Source of the DNA: Bacillus cereus
GTDB taxonomy: Bacteria; Bacillota; Bacilli; Bacillales; Bacillaceae_G
DNA: 64,000 bases
Assembly (NCBI RefSeq): GCF_025917685.1
Contig: NZ_CP089518.1
Coordinates: forward strand, 4,915,501 to 4,979,500
Direction of reading: 5' to 3'
Shown here: positions 1-10,464 of the stretch, piece after piece
How the letters are laid out: every line of letters begins with the position of its first letter
Position numbering within the stretch: the first letter of the stretch is position 1
Made by a program: the position numbers and the translations under genes
The notes under the pieces: model-generated
Told to the model about the DNA's origin: nothing
The model's database searches: none
What the model saw: only the letters and a program-made list of their open reading frames with translations

Positions 1-203
1 CGGTACTAATTATTTACGCACTTGGTATTTTCTTTAGCGTAAATGCAATCATTTTCAGTAGTGCGACATTATGGTTATCCATTATTCTTCTTTTCGTTTT
101 AATCTTCTTTACAGAAATTATTGCTGAAGTAATCGGTCTTGTACATGAACGTTACAAACCAATTATTTCCTTCTATAAAAAAGTGAAAAAACGCGAAGAC
201 TAA
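1..203 (+). CDS. C-terminal fragment of a membrane protein
   Basis: Only the last 66 codons are in the window, read in the frame starting at base 3 and ending with TAA at 201-203. The fragment has two hydrophobic segments in its first half, a conserved-looking acidic turn with residues FFTEIIAEV, and a basic tail ending KKVKKRED, which suggests a membrane protein with a cytoplasmic C-terminus. I do not recognise the family from this piece. A strong terminator follows 38 bases after the stop. Confidence 0.6.
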   Translation, partial: VLIIYALGIFFSVNAIIFSSATLWLSIILLFVLIFFTEIIAEVIGLVHERYKPIISFYKKVKKRED

Positions 204-240
204 TTGTAGTATAGCCTTTACTTTTATGAACTATTCAAAT

Positions 241-277
241 AGCATCCTCTTTTTCATAAGAGGATGCTATTTTTTAT
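241..277 (+). terminator. Rho-independent terminator
   Basis: Perfect 11-bp stem (241-251 with 258-268, AGCATCCTCTT/AAGAGGATGCT) followed by a T-rich run. It ends the transcript of the truncated upstream gene. Confidence 0.85.
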
Positions 278-412
278 TTTTTAATCCTTATTCCCCATTT
301 CCAAAATATAGATTGTTTGAGAGTGCCTCTATTGGAGAAAGATATACGTATAACGAAAAAAGCATCAAATTTTCGTTTTTACATCTTGATTGTCAAACTG
401 AGGGTGAATGTT

Positions 413-1150
413 ATGATCAAGCGATTACTTCAATGTATAATTTTATTTTTAACTATTACTATGTACGCATCATCTAATACGGAAGCAACTACAGACATTC
501 AAGCAGAAGATCAACAAAGCACTCAAACTACCTCTCCTACAAAAAAAATTGCGTACTTAACATTTGATGACGGACCGAATAAATACACACCACAAATTTT
601 AAATATTTTAAAAGAGAAGAACGGAAAAGCAACTTTCTTCGTTATTGGCGGAAAAGTGCCACATTATAAAAAAACGATGGAGCGATTGATTAAAGATGGA
701 CATTATATTGGTCTCCATAGTATGTCACATGATGTAAAACGTCTTTATACTGGCGATCCATCAATTTTAATTGAAGAAATGGATCAAACCCAGAATATTG
801 TCTGGCAAGTTACACATCTAAATACACATCTCGTTCGTGTCCCATACGGTAGCATGCCTTATTTAAAAAAGAATTACCGCGACGCACTCGTATCTTCCAA
901 GTATAAAATGTGGGATTGGACAATTGATACATATGACTGGAAAAGCTATGATAATCCTTCCGCAATACTAGAAAGAGTGCGGAATCAAAGCGATGAACAA
1001 GTAGAGGTTATTTTAATGCATGATTCTAGTGTCACAGTGCAAATACTTCCAAAAGTAATTGATTATTTGCAATCACAAGGATATCAACTACTTCCCTACA
1101 ATCCATCTTCACATCTCGAAGTGAATTTTTGGAAAGACACAAGATTGTAA
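413..1150 (+). CDS. Polysaccharide deacetylase (NodB domain, CE4)
   Basis: Secreted or membrane-anchored carbohydrate de-N-acetylase, most likely acting on peptidoglycan or another N-acetylated wall sugar. The 245-residue protein has an N-terminal hydrophobic signal (about residues 4-20), then the NodB motifs: TFDDGP (about 50-55, catalytic Asp and metal Asp), HSMSHD (about 102-107, the two metal-binding His), RVPYGS (about 143-148), and LMHDS near residue 200. All CE4 metal and catalytic positions appear intact. An in-frame upstream ATG exists at 317, but the ATG at 413 has the ribosome binding site AGGGTGA and starts directly at the signal peptide. The gene is monocistronic between two terminators. 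Substrate is not readable from sequence. Confidence 0.85.
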   Translation: MIKRLLQCIILFLTITMYASSNTEATTDIQAEDQQSTQTTSPTKKIAYLTFDDGPNKYTPQILNILKEKNGKATFFVIGGKVPHYKKTMERLIKDGHYIGLHSMSHDVKRLYTGDPSILIEEMDQTQNIVWQVTHLNTHLVRVPYGSMPYLKKNYRDALVSSKYKMWDWTIDTYDWKSYDNPSAILERVRNQSDEQVEVILMHDSSVTVQILPKVIDYLQSQGYQLLPYNPSSHLEVNFWKDTRL

Positions 1151-1188
1151 CAGCTTTAGTGCTTATATACTAAAGCTGTTTTATTTTT
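1150..1188 (+). terminator. Rho-independent terminator
   Basis: 10-bp perfect stem (ACAGCTTTAG at 1150-1159 with CTAAAGCTGT at 1170-1179) followed by TTTTATTTTT. It closes the deacetylase gene. Confidence 0.8.
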
Positions 1189-1254
1189 CTCTTCCCACAC
1201 TTCCCATTTTTGTGTAAAATTTTAAATAGTGATGAAGTTTCGAGGTGAATAGAA

Positions 1255-3930
1255 ATGAAACGAATAGATCTCATTTTTAACGCAATACAAAAAGGGAATT
1301 ATACAGAAGGTGTAACAGCATCAGAACTCGCTACACTTCTACAGTTAGACCGTGCAAATGTTAGTAGCGACTTAAACAAGCTCGTGAAAGATAATCGTTT
1401 ATTAAAAACGATTACACGTCCTGTCCGTTTTTATATAGAAACGAATACTTCATTGGAAACGCATTCAACAAAGAGTACTTCATTAGATACATTTGCAATT
1501 GAAAATACAAGCCTAAAAATTGCAATTGAAAAAGCAAAAGCTTCTATTCTCTATCCTCCAAACGGTATGCATACTTTACTACTTGGAGAAACAGGTGTCG
1601 GAAAATCGATGTTCGCTTCTTTAATGCACGAATATGCAATTGAAGTGGAACAACTTCCAAAAGATGCGCCTTTTATCGTCTTTAACTGTGCTGATTATGC
1701 AAACAATCCACAACTACTACTTGGACAGTTATTTGGGATAAAAAAAGGAGCTTATACAGGTGCCAGTGATCAAAAAGGTTTAATTGAAAAGGCCCATGAA
1801 GGAATCCTTTTCTTAGATGAAGTACATCGTCTCCCTCCAGAAGGACAAGAAATGCTCTTCACATTTATTGATCGCGGAGTATATCGCCGCCTTGGAGAAA
1901 CAGAAAATGAACGTAAGGCACAAGTATTAATTATTACTGCAACAACAGAAGAACCAAACTCATTTTTATTAAAAACATTTACAAGACGTATTCCAATGAC
2001 CGTTACGCTTCCACCACTTCGTGAGCGAACGCATAAAGAACGCTTTGCTTTGTTGCAACTATTTTTCACAAATGAAGCGATTCGGCTACGAAAAGAGATT
2101 CATGTTAGTCCAAACGCAATGCGATCCTTCGTCTTTTACAATTGCCCAAATAACATTGGTCAATTGAAAACAGATGTACAAATTGCCTGCGCGAAAGCTT
2201 ATTCTGATTTCGTAACAAAAAAACGTGATTCTGTCGGTGTTTCAAGTACAGATTTACCTTGGTATATGAAAGAAGGACTGTTTATCGAAAGAAAGAGCCG
2301 TCACCTATACCAAATACCAAATGAAACATTTGTATTTACAGGTGATGAAGGCTGGAGCAAGCATAAAACAGAAGATGAAAAACGTTCTTCTATTTACGAT
2401 TATATTGATTATAAATATGAAGAACTTCAAGCACGCGGCATTGAAGAGGAAGAATTGGAATTACTAATAGAAAATGATATTCAAAGTTTTTTCGTTCAAT
2501 ATTTTAACCAAATGTCTAAAAAAACAAGTCATGAAAATGTTTTTAAAATTGTGGACCGTAATATCGTTTCCGTATGTGAAAAAATTGCAGAACTAGCTGA
2601 AAAACATTTATCTAAGACTTTTGATGAAAAAGTGTTTCTTGCATTAAGTTTACATGTACAGACAACTCTACAACGTTTACAAAGCGGGAAGCAAATTCAT
2701 CACCCACAATTGAATCAAATTCGTACGAAATATAAAGAAGCTTTTTCCGTAGCTATGCAATGTATTCAACTGTTAGAAGAAGAATTACAAATAACAATGC
2801 CTATTGATGAAGCAGGCTTCTTAACAATGTTCTTCGTTGTTGACCCAATTCCTGCCTCACAAACAGAAGTAAAAGTATTAATATTAGCGCATGGTAATGG
2901 CATCGCAACAGAAATGGCAAACGTCGCAAACGAACTTCTCGGTATTGATGAAGTAACTGGTATCGATATGCCCTTGCATGAATCACCGAAAGATTTCTTA
3001 GAGCGTGTTAAGGTGTATATGAAAACACTTCAAAATGTAAACGGGCTTCTCTTACTTGTTGATATGGGATCTCTCGCTTATATTGGTGATATATTAGAAA
3101 CTGAATTCAAAATTCCTGTACGTGTTCTTTCCATGACGAGCACACCACACGCACTAGAAGCAGCTCGAAAAGCTCAGCTTGGCTACTCATTAGATGCACT
3201 ATATGAAACAGTGAAGAACTTAACGCCGTTCTATTTAAATGTACAAGAAGAAAAGAAAAAGCCGCTGTCACCAATGAAATCTGTTATTTTAACAGCTTGC
3301 TTAACTGGCGAAGGAAGTGCTTTAGCAATTCAAAAAATGTTAGAGAACTATTTACGCTTTGATAAAGACTTAATTGAAATTATTCCGATTAGTATCGTTC
3401 ACGAAAAAGATTTAACAAAAATGATCGAGAACATAAAAAAAGAGCGTAATATCATTTGTATCGTCACAAATTTCGATGTGCAAGTACCATGCTTAACATA
3501 CCACTTCCAAGACATTGTGAACTACACAGCGATTCAGCCAATTCAAGAATTAATTACGTATGAAGAAACATATGCGAAAATGGCTGATATTCTTGAACAA
3601 CAAATGCAGCGTAACGATGGCGCATTACTTATTAAAACAATTCGTTATGCATTAAATACAATTCAAGAATTAATTTCTTTACAGCTAACTCCTGACAGTT
3701 TAATGGGTGTGATTTTGCATATGAGCTGCATGGTTGACCGTCTTCAAAAAGGCGAAAGTCTCCTCCCTCATCCTGATAAAGAGAAACGCAGACAAGATGA
3801 GTACTGGATGTACATGAAAGTAAAAAAAGCATTGCAACCTATTGAAAATACATTTGAAATACAAATACCAGATGACGAAGTATTTTATGTAATGGACTTC
3901 TTCATCAAAAATCAACCTGTAAAAAATTGA
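1255..3930 (+). CDS. Sigma-54-dependent PTS-regulated activator (LevR/CelR type)
   Basis: Transcriptional activator of a sugar PTS operon working with RNA polymerase containing sigma-54 (SigL). Domain order in 891 residues: N-terminal helix-turn-helix (about 1-60); AAA+ domain (about 85-310) with Walker A GETGVGKS, the sigma-54 contact loop GAYTGA, and Walker B LFLDEVHRLP; PRD1 (about 430-545); a mannose-type EIIA domain (about 555-670) with the AHG motif; a EIIB-like segment (about 680-765); PRD2 (about 785-885). GAYTGA marks it as a true sigma-54 activator. Start ATG has a GAGGTG site upstream. The nearest sigma-54 promoter is at 10181-10197 in front of the beta-glucoside PTS genes, so that operon is the inferred target. 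Activity is expected to be set by HPr and EIIB phosphorylation of the PRDs and EIIA domain. Confidence 0.9.
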   Translation: MKRIDLIFNAIQKGNYTEGVTASELATLLQLDRANVSSDLNKLVKDNRLLKTITRPVRFYIETNTSLETHSTKSTSLDTFAIENTSLKIAIEKAKASILYPPNGMHTLLLGETGVGKSMFASLMHEYAIEVEQLPKDAPFIVFNCADYANNPQLLLGQLFGIKKGAYTGASDQKGLIEKAHEGILFLDEVHRLPPEGQEMLFTFIDRGVYRRLGETENERKAQVLIITATTEEPNSFLLKTFTRRIPMTVTLPPLRERTHKERFALLQLFFTNEAIRLRKEIHVSPNAMRSFVFYNCPNNIGQLKTDVQIACAKAYSDFVTKKRDSVGVSSTDLPWYMKEGLFIERKSRHLYQIPNETFVFTGDEGWSKHKTEDEKRSSIYDYIDYKYEELQARGIEEEELELLIENDIQSFFVQYFNQMSKKTSHENVFKIVDRNIVSVCEKIAELAEKHLSKTFDEKVFLALSLHVQTTLQRLQSGKQIHHPQLNQIRTKYKEAFSVAMQCIQLLEEELQITMPIDEAGFLTMFFVVDPIPASQTEVKVLILAHGNGIATEMANVANELLGIDEVTGIDMPLHESPKDFLERVKVYMKTLQNVNGLLLLVDMGSLAYIGDILETEFKIPVRVLSMTSTPHALEAARKAQLGYSLDALYETVKNLTPFYLNVQEEKKKPLSPMKSVILTACLTGEGSALAIQKMLENYLRFDKDLIEIIPISIVHEKDLTKMIENIKKERNIICIVTNFDVQVPCLTYHFQDIVNYTAIQPIQELITYEETYAKMADILEQQMQRNDGALLIKTIRYALNTIQELISLQLTPDSLMGVILHMSCMVDRLQKGESLLPHPDKEKRRQDEYWMYMKVKKALQPIENTFEIQIPDDEVFYVMDFFIKNQPVKN

Positions 3931-3939
3931 TCTAGGCAG

Positions 3940-3996
3940 TTTTTAAATATATCGACCGTAACCTGGATTATATCAGCGATTTTTTAAATATATCGA
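3940..3996. repeat. 16-bp direct repeat, two copies 41 bp apart
   Basis: TTTTTAAATATATCGA occurs at 3940-3955 and 3981-3996 in the gap between the activator gene and the next convergent gene. The second copy lies in the loop of a 7-bp stem (AGCGATT/AATCGCT). Function unknown; AT-rich intergenic duplication is the simplest reading. Confidence 0.5.
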
Positions 3997-4036
3997 TTTA
4001 TCGACAATAATCGCTAAAATTTGCACCTTATAGCAG

Positions 4037-4070
4037 AAAAGGCTGTTCCAAAATGTGGACAGCCTTTTTT
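4037..4070. terminator. Bidirectional terminator
   Basis: Stem of AAAAGGCTGT with ACAGCCTTTT plus CCA/TGG and one bulged T, flanked by A and T runs. It lies between the convergent activator and CHRD genes and can serve both. Confidence 0.8.
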
Positions 4071-4484
4071 CTATTTCTTTACTTTCCTTATTCTCCCCCT
4101 GATTTCGCCCTTCTTATTGGACTTCGTATAAACATTTACATATACATTCGCCTCAATGATTTCTTGAAGTAGGCTATCAAACGCTCTCCCCTGTAAAGGT
4201 CCTTCAAAATCCTCCACATTGACTACACCGGTCACGACTCCTTCACTTACACTAATACCTTGCTTTAGCGGACCAAACAAATTTAAAACAACTGGACCAA
4301 TTTGATCCGCTTTTCCTAAATGAATTTGGCATGATGTAACCTTTTCGATGTTTTTCAATATGACCCGATATTGCAACTTCTTTAAATCCTCACTAAAAAT
4401 AAACTCTGTTACACCATAAGCTTCTGTATTTACAGGAGGTATTTCCCTCTTCCCTGTTAACCTAGCAAAGAAATGTGTTGTCAT
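4071..4484 (-). CDS. CHRD domain protein
   Basis: The 137-residue protein matches the CHRD domain, named from chordin: the start TTHFFARLTGKREIPPV, a beta-rich middle with CQIHLGKADQIGPVVLNLF, and the C-terminal ANVYVNVYTKSNKKGEIRG, a segment conserved across the family. Bacterial CHRD proteins are mostly uncharacterised. There is no signal peptide or membrane segment, unlike many CHRD proteins, so it looks cytoplasmic. An in-frame GTG at 4517 lies further upstream without a ribosome binding site; ATG at 4484 is preceded by AAGGAG and was chosen. Single-gene unit. Confidence 0.75.
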   Translation of the reverse strand: MTTHFFARLTGKREIPPVNTEAYGVTEFIFSEDLKKLQYRVILKNIEKVTSCQIHLGKADQIGPVVLNLFGPLKQGISVSEGVVTGVVNVEDFEGPLQGRAFDSLLQEIIEANVYVNVYTKSNKKGEIRGRIRKVKK

Positions 4485-4673
4485 ACGGGCATTCTCCTTA
4501 TATAAATTTCCCAGCACTACTTCTACTACTTTATGGTTTAGACATAATCATTTATGACTTTTTCAAGTTTTAATTACGAAGAAAAGATTCACACAATCTT
4601 TACATTAGAATCGTTCCTTTTGCTTTACTACCTCTTGTATAATGCACATAGAAAAACATTCTAGGAGGTGCTT

Positions 4674-5855
4674 TTGAAAAATAACAAATACACTTTTCAC
4701 ACATTATTAGAGATTTTTCTCGTCTCATTTAAATTAGGACTTACTTCATTTGGTGGCCCCGTCGCCCATCTCGGCTATTTCCACCACGAATACATACAAA
4801 AAAGAAAATGGATGGATGAAAGAAGCTATGGAGATTTAGTAGCACTATGCCAATTCCTCCCTGGCCCTGCTAGCAGTCAAGTCGGTATGGGGATTGGATT
4901 ACTAAGAGGTGGTTTATTAGGAGCTATTGTTTCATGGATTGGATTCACGCTACCGTCTGTGCTTGTTTTGGTTTTCTTCACCTCGTTCCTTAATCAGTTC
5001 GATCTTGGAAGTGCTGGCTGGATTCACGGGCTAAAACTTGTAGCAGTCGCTATTGTCGCTCATGCCATATGGGGAATGGCACAAAAATTAACACCCGACC
5101 GAAATCGTGCGACCGTTGCGATTGTAACTGCCGCAATCGCCTTACTATGGCCAAACAGCTGGACACAAGTCATTCTCATTATAATATCTGGCTTTATTGG
5201 TTGGTTTTTATATCGCAATCAACCAATTAGCCAATCTCAAAATATAAAAGTACCTATTTCAAAAACGATAGCAGTCTCTTGTCTCGTCTTATTCTTCGGA
5301 CTATTACTACTGCTACCAATATTAAGACCATTCTCTTATTACATCGCTTTATTTGATAGTTTTTATCGCTCTGGCGCACTTGTATTTGGAGGCGGACACG
5401 TCGTACTTCCCCTTCTTGAAGGTGAGTTCGTACAAAACAGCATGATGACAAAAGAACAGTTCCTAGCTGGATATGGATTAACACAAGCCGTACCAGGACC
5501 ACTATTTACATTCGCCTCTTATATAGGCGAAGTGCTAAATGGAACCGCCGGAGCAATTGTTGCAACAATCGCGATCTTTCTTCCTGCCTTCTTGCTCGTT
5601 ATTGGCGTCTTACCATTTTGGGACAGTGTAAGGAGAGTATCCTACATACAAGGCGCACTACTTGGAGTGAATGCAGCCGTTGTCGGTATTTTACTAGCAG
5701 CTTTTTATGATCCAATTTGGACGAGTACAATTATGAATTCTGTAGATTTCGTTTTTGCTTCTCTTCTATTTTGCTTACTCGCTTTTTGGAAAACGCCACC
5801 TTGGGTTATCGTTATACTCGGAGCCTTTGGTGGATATGTTCTATCCATTTTATAA
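4674..5855 (+). CDS. chrA: Chromate transporter, two-domain ChrA family
   Basis: Inner-membrane anion transporter of the CHR superfamily, predicted to export chromate in exchange with sulfate. Length (about 393 residues) and symmetry show the long form: N-terminal CHR domain with TSFGGPVAHLGYF and FLPGPASSQVG, and a homologous C-terminal CHR domain with FGGGHVVLPLLE and TQAVPGPLFTFASYIG. About ten to twelve membrane segments. The start is most likely the TTG at 4674, five bases after AGGAGG at 4663-4668; a GTG at 4668 in frame overlaps the ribosome binding site and is less likely. A TATAAT at 4638-4643 is a plausible -10. Family members vary in whether they confer chromate resistance. Confidence 0.85.
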   Translation: MKNNKYTFHTLLEIFLVSFKLGLTSFGGPVAHLGYFHHEYIQKRKWMDERSYGDLVALCQFLPGPASSQVGMGIGLLRGGLLGAIVSWIGFTLPSVLVLVFFTSFLNQFDLGSAGWIHGLKLVAVAIVAHAIWGMAQKLTPDRNRATVAIVTAAIALLWPNSWTQVILIIISGFIGWFLYRNQPISQSQNIKVPISKTIAVSCLVLFFGLLLLLPILRPFSYYIALFDSFYRSGALVFGGGHVVLPLLEGEFVQNSMMTKEQFLAGYGLTQAVPGPLFTFASYIGEVLNGTAGAIVATIAIFLPAFLLVIGVLPFWDSVRRVSYIQGALLGVNAAVVGILLAAFYDPIWTSTIMNSVDFVFASLLFCLLAFWKTPPWVIVILGAFGGYVLSIL

Positions 5856-5862
5856 ACCTAAA

Positions 5863-5892
5863 AAAACGACGGCCCTATTTAGCCGTCGTTTT
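5863..5892. terminator. Bidirectional terminator
   Basis: Perfect 11-bp stem AAAACGACGGC/GCCGTCGTTTT (5863-5873 with 5882-5892) between the convergent chrA and chbG genes. Confidence 0.85.
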
Positions 5893-5896
5893 CCTA

Positions 5897-7977
<2,081 letters not shown>

Positions 7978-7980
7978 GCT

Positions 7981-8304
7981 TTATTCCCCTTTCGCTTCTA
8001 ACTTTTTATAAAGGTCAATAAATTCTGCCGCTAATTCTTTCACTGTAATCGCATTCATTAAATGATCTTGTGCATGAATTAAAAGAACACTAATCTCTGT
8101 TTTTTCTCCTCTTGCTTCTGATTGTATGAGCTCTGTTTGGAAATGATGCGCTTCATTAATCGCTTCTTTCGCCTTTACCATCGCTTCATCAGCTTCTGCC
8201 ATTTTCCCCTGTTTGGCAAATTGAAGTGCCTCCATTGCAAAGCTTCGTGCATTACCACTATTTAAAATCAATTGGAATGGAATTTGTTCTGCTGTAGTCA
8301 TCAT
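7981..8304 (-). CDS. PTS lactose/cellobiose-family EIIA
   Basis: Soluble phosphocarrier that takes phosphate from HPr and passes it to EIIB. The 107-residue all-helical protein carries the family signature [19 protein letters not shown]; His of HAQD (about residue 77) is the phosphorylated His and the following Asp the trimer metal ligand. The open frame extends upstream to 8361, but ATG at 8304 has GAGGGCGG at the right distance. It is separated from the IIC gene by about 180 bases containing a long palindrome (8443-8480), whereas it nearly abuts the GH4 gene. Confidence 0.88.
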   Translation of the reverse strand: MMTTAEQIPFQLILNSGNARSFAMEALQFAKQGKMAEADEAMVKAKEAINEAHHFQTELIQSEARGEKTEISVLLIHAQDHLMNAITVKELAAEFIDLYKKLEAKGE

Positions 8305-8442
8305 AATTACCGCCCTCTCTATAAGGTTCAACCGATTTAAATACCCCTTCAGTTTGAACATGTCTATTAAATTATTATTTTATTAATGATAGTTTGGTGT
8401 TCTTATAGATGTATTTCATCTTTTTGAACATGATATAAAGGT

Positions 8443-8480
8443 GATTGTTCTCACAGACAATATTGTCTGTGAGAACAATC
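8443..8480. repeat. 38-bp perfect palindrome in the PTS operon
   Basis: Two 19-base arms (starting GATTGTTCTCACAG) form a perfect inverted repeat with no spacer. It lies 6 bases after the stop of the IIC gene on the minus strand and 138 bases before the IIA start. There is no T-run in either direction, so it is not a classical intrinsic terminator; an mRNA stability or processing hairpin, or a dimeric protein site, fits better. Confidence 0.85.
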
Positions 8481-8486
8481 TTTATG

Positions 8487-9794
8487 TTACATAGGTACAG
8501 AGTTGTTATTTCCTTGCGTTGCTGCTTTTTCAGTACGAACAACTGAACGGTCACATAACACAACGAATGGATAATAGATTACCATCGCAATTACAAAGTT
8601 GAATAACTGTAGAATTGCACCTGAAATATGTCCACCTGTTACAAGATAACCACTAATAATTGGTGGTGTTGCCCATGGAATCATCACAACTGTTTTTGGT
8701 ACCCAACCAATAGATATAGCTGTATAAGAAGTAATTACTAATACAATTGGTGCTAGAATAAACGGTAAGAATAAAATCGGATTTAAGATAATTGGTGTAC
8801 CAAAGATTACGGGTTCATTAATGTTGAATGCACCTGGACCAATTGATAAACGAGATACACCGCGTAATTGTGCACTTTTTGCTACAAGTAATACCACTAC
8901 TAAGAACGCTAATGTTGCACCAGAACCACCAAGATATACAAAAGTATCAAAGAATGGTTTTGTAATAATGTTTGGAACATCAAATGCAGATGTACCACCT
9001 TGGAATAACTTCATGTTTTTCTCTAATGCCGGTAAGTATAATGGCTCAATAATACCACCAACGATATTTGGACCATGTAAACCGAAGAACCAAAGAAGAT
9101 GAACAAGGATTACAATGACAATTGCACTTGGTAATGTCCCCGCTAAACTTTGCAGTGGTGATTGAATCGTATTAAAGATAAATTCATGAACACTTGTACC
9201 AGCTAATTTCACTGCTAATTGAATACCTGCAACTACTGTTAAGATAACAAATGCTGGAACTATAGCTGCGAAAGATCTTAAAACTGCTGGTGGTACTCCA
9301 TCAGGCATTTTAAAAGTAATGTTTCTTTGTACAAAGAAACGGAATACCTCAGTAACAAGGAGTGCCACAATAATTGCTACGAATAACCCTTGTGCACCTG
9401 TCCAAGCTAAGTTCAATCCGCCTTCTTTCGGTGTTGTTGGCGTAAGAATAATTAACGCACCAAATGAAATAATACCTGCTGACAAACCATCAACGCCGTA
9501 AGATTTTGCTAAGTTATAACTTGTTGTAAATGCTATGATTAGTGCTAGAATTGCGAAAGAACCAGTCCACATTCCACCGCCAACTTGTTTCCACGTTTCA
9601 CCAAACAAACCTTTCATGAAATCTTGGAAAGCTTCAGATGGAAAACCATTAATTAGTGATGCCAGTGCACCAACTAAAATAAGTGGCATAACTGCAATAA
9701 ATCCGTCACGGATCGCAGCTAAGTGACGTTGCGATCCGATTTTACCAGCGACAGGAACAATATACTTCTCCATGAATGCAATAAACTTTTGCAT
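8487..9794 (-). CDS. celB: PTS lactose/cellobiose-family EIIC permease
   Basis: Membrane channel of the cellobiose/chitobiose-type PTS; moves the disaccharide while EIIB phosphorylates it. 435 residues, about ten hydrophobic segments, with the family landmarks GLHGPNIVGGIIEP (about 240) and the conserved glutamate loop GPGAFNINEPVIFGTPIILNP split around residue 325 (NINEP holds the sugar-binding Glu). A C-terminal basic tail ends the protein. Start ATG follows a GGGGGGAAG site. It lies 16 bases downstream of its EIIB gene. The second permease at 10791-12092 is a clear paralogue with the same motifs. Confidence 0.9.
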   Translation of the reverse strand: MQKFIAFMEKYIVPVAGKIGSQRHLAAIRDGFIAVMPLILVGALASLINGFPSEAFQDFMKGLFGETWKQVGGGMWTGSFAILALIIAFTTSYNLAKSYGVDGLSAGIISFGALIILTPTTPKEGGLNLAWTGAQGLFVAIIVALLVTEVFRFFVQRNITFKMPDGVPPAVLRSFAAIVPAFVILTVVAGIQLAVKLAGTSVHEFIFNTIQSPLQSLAGTLPSAIVIVILVHLLWFFGLHGPNIVGGIIEPLYLPALEKNMKLFQGGTSAFDVPNIITKPFFDTFVYLGGSGATLAFLVVVLLVAKSAQLRGVSRLSIGPGAFNINEPVIFGTPIILNPILFLPFILAPIVLVITSYTAISIGWVPKTVVMIPWATPPIISGYLVTGGHISGAILQLFNFVIAMVIYYPFVVLCDRSVVRTEKAATQGNNNSVPM

Positions 9795-9810
9795 TTCGCT
9801 TCCCCCCTAA

Positions 9811-10113
9811 TTATTTTTTAAGTGTTAATGCGTGATCTAAAACTGCTTCTCCATTCATCATGCCGTAGTGCATTGGATTAATAACATCGATTCCAACGTT
9901 TTTCTCATCAGCAAGCGTTTTCATTGAAGAGAGCATGTAACGAACTTGTGGTCCTAATAATAGTACATCTGCTTGATCGATATTGTTTTTTACTGCATCC
10001 CCAGATACAGCCCAAATCTTTCCTTCTAAACCGCGAGCTTTTGCAGCCACTTCCATTTTTGTAACTAGTAAACTTGTAGACATCCCTGCTGAGCAACATA
10101 ATAAAATATTCAT
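9811..10113 (-). CDS. celA: PTS lactose/cellobiose-family EIIB
   Basis: Soluble EIIB that receives phosphate from EIIA on Cys and phosphorylates the incoming sugar. 100 residues, with the P-loop [19 protein letters not shown] at the N-terminus; the Cys just before SAGMSTS (residue 7) is the active one. The centre carries the typical [10 protein letters not shown] segment. Start ATG has GGGGGA upstream. It is the first gene after the sigma-54 promoter at 10181-10197, so the IIB-IIC-IIA-GH4-ChbG genes probably form one sigma-54-dependent operon. A near twin is at 12107-12409. Confidence 0.9.
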   Translation of the reverse strand: MNILLCCSAGMSTSLLVTKMEVAAKARGLEGKIWAVSGDAVKNNIDQADVLLLGPQVRYMLSSMKTLADEKNVGIDVINPMHYGMMNGEAVLDHALTLKK

Positions 10114-10180
10114 TTGAAAATCCCCCTTGTGTAGTATAAAAAATTTATGTTTATTTATTTTTCTTTACGCTATTTATTAA

Positions 10181-10197
10181 TGCAATTATCGTGCCAA
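10181..10197 (-). promoter_or_regulatory. Sigma-54 (-24/-12) promoter
   Basis: Minus-strand TTGGCACGATAATTGCA matches the consensus TGGCAC-N5-TTGCA at every fixed position, with GG and GC 12 bases apart. It sits 68 bases upstream of the EIIB start. Together with the GAYTGA-type activator at 1255-3930 this identifies a SigL-dependent PTS operon. Confidence 0.9.
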
Positions 10198-10245
10198 CTT
10201 TTTAAAACCACTAAAATCAGCACTTTTTCGACTGTTTTCTTTGTG

Positions 10246-10259
10246 TGTTAACGCTTTCA
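10246..10259. promoter_or_regulatory. cre site (CcpA operator)
   Basis: Minus-strand TGAAAGCGTTAACA fits the consensus TGWAANCGNTNWCA without mismatch. It lies between the sigma-54 promoter and the dyad-rich activator region, a position where CcpA could block looping contact between activator and polymerase. Confidence 0.7.
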
Positions 10260-10263
10260 ATTA

Positions 10264-10317
10264 GTGTGTCGCTCAAAAAACACACAGTGTGTTATAAAAC
10301 AACACGCTTTTAACACA
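10264..10317. promoter_or_regulatory. Candidate upstream activating sequence
   Basis: Two dyads of the same GTGT/ACAC type: GTGTGT-N10-ACACAC at 10264-10285 and GTGTT-N7-AACAC at 10289-10305, followed by another AACACA at 10312-10317. They lie 70-125 bp upstream of the -24 element, the usual place for a LevR-type activator site. The rest of the gap to 10435 is AT-rich with no gene. Confidence 0.6.
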
Positions 10318-10433
10318 TAACTGTATGAAAATAGATTAGTGTTTAGTTGTCTAGTTGTGTTTAAAATAAAAAAACACTGAAAAAACTTTTTTCAGTAAAA
10401 AATAATTTATTATTTTAACCCACTATTATTTAA

Positions 10434-10464
10434 TAAAATAAAAAAACCTTGCATAAGCAAGGTT
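10434..10464 (-). terminator. Rho-independent terminator of the upper PTS operon
   Basis: AACCTTGC/GCAAGGTT (10445-10452 with 10457-10464) with a T-rich run on the minus strand. It overlaps the stop of the IIA gene and separates the two PTS operons. Confidence 0.8.

Noticed and set aside
226..477. 83-codon frame starting inside the first terminator
   Set aside because: It overlaps a strong terminator hairpin and the real deacetylase start in another frame, with no ribosome binding site.
10374..10396. ACTGAAAAAA/TTTTTTCAGT hairpin upstream of the lower PTS operon
   Set aside because: A stem of almost only A-T pairs, not followed by a T-run in the relevant direction; the terminator at 10434-10464 is far better.
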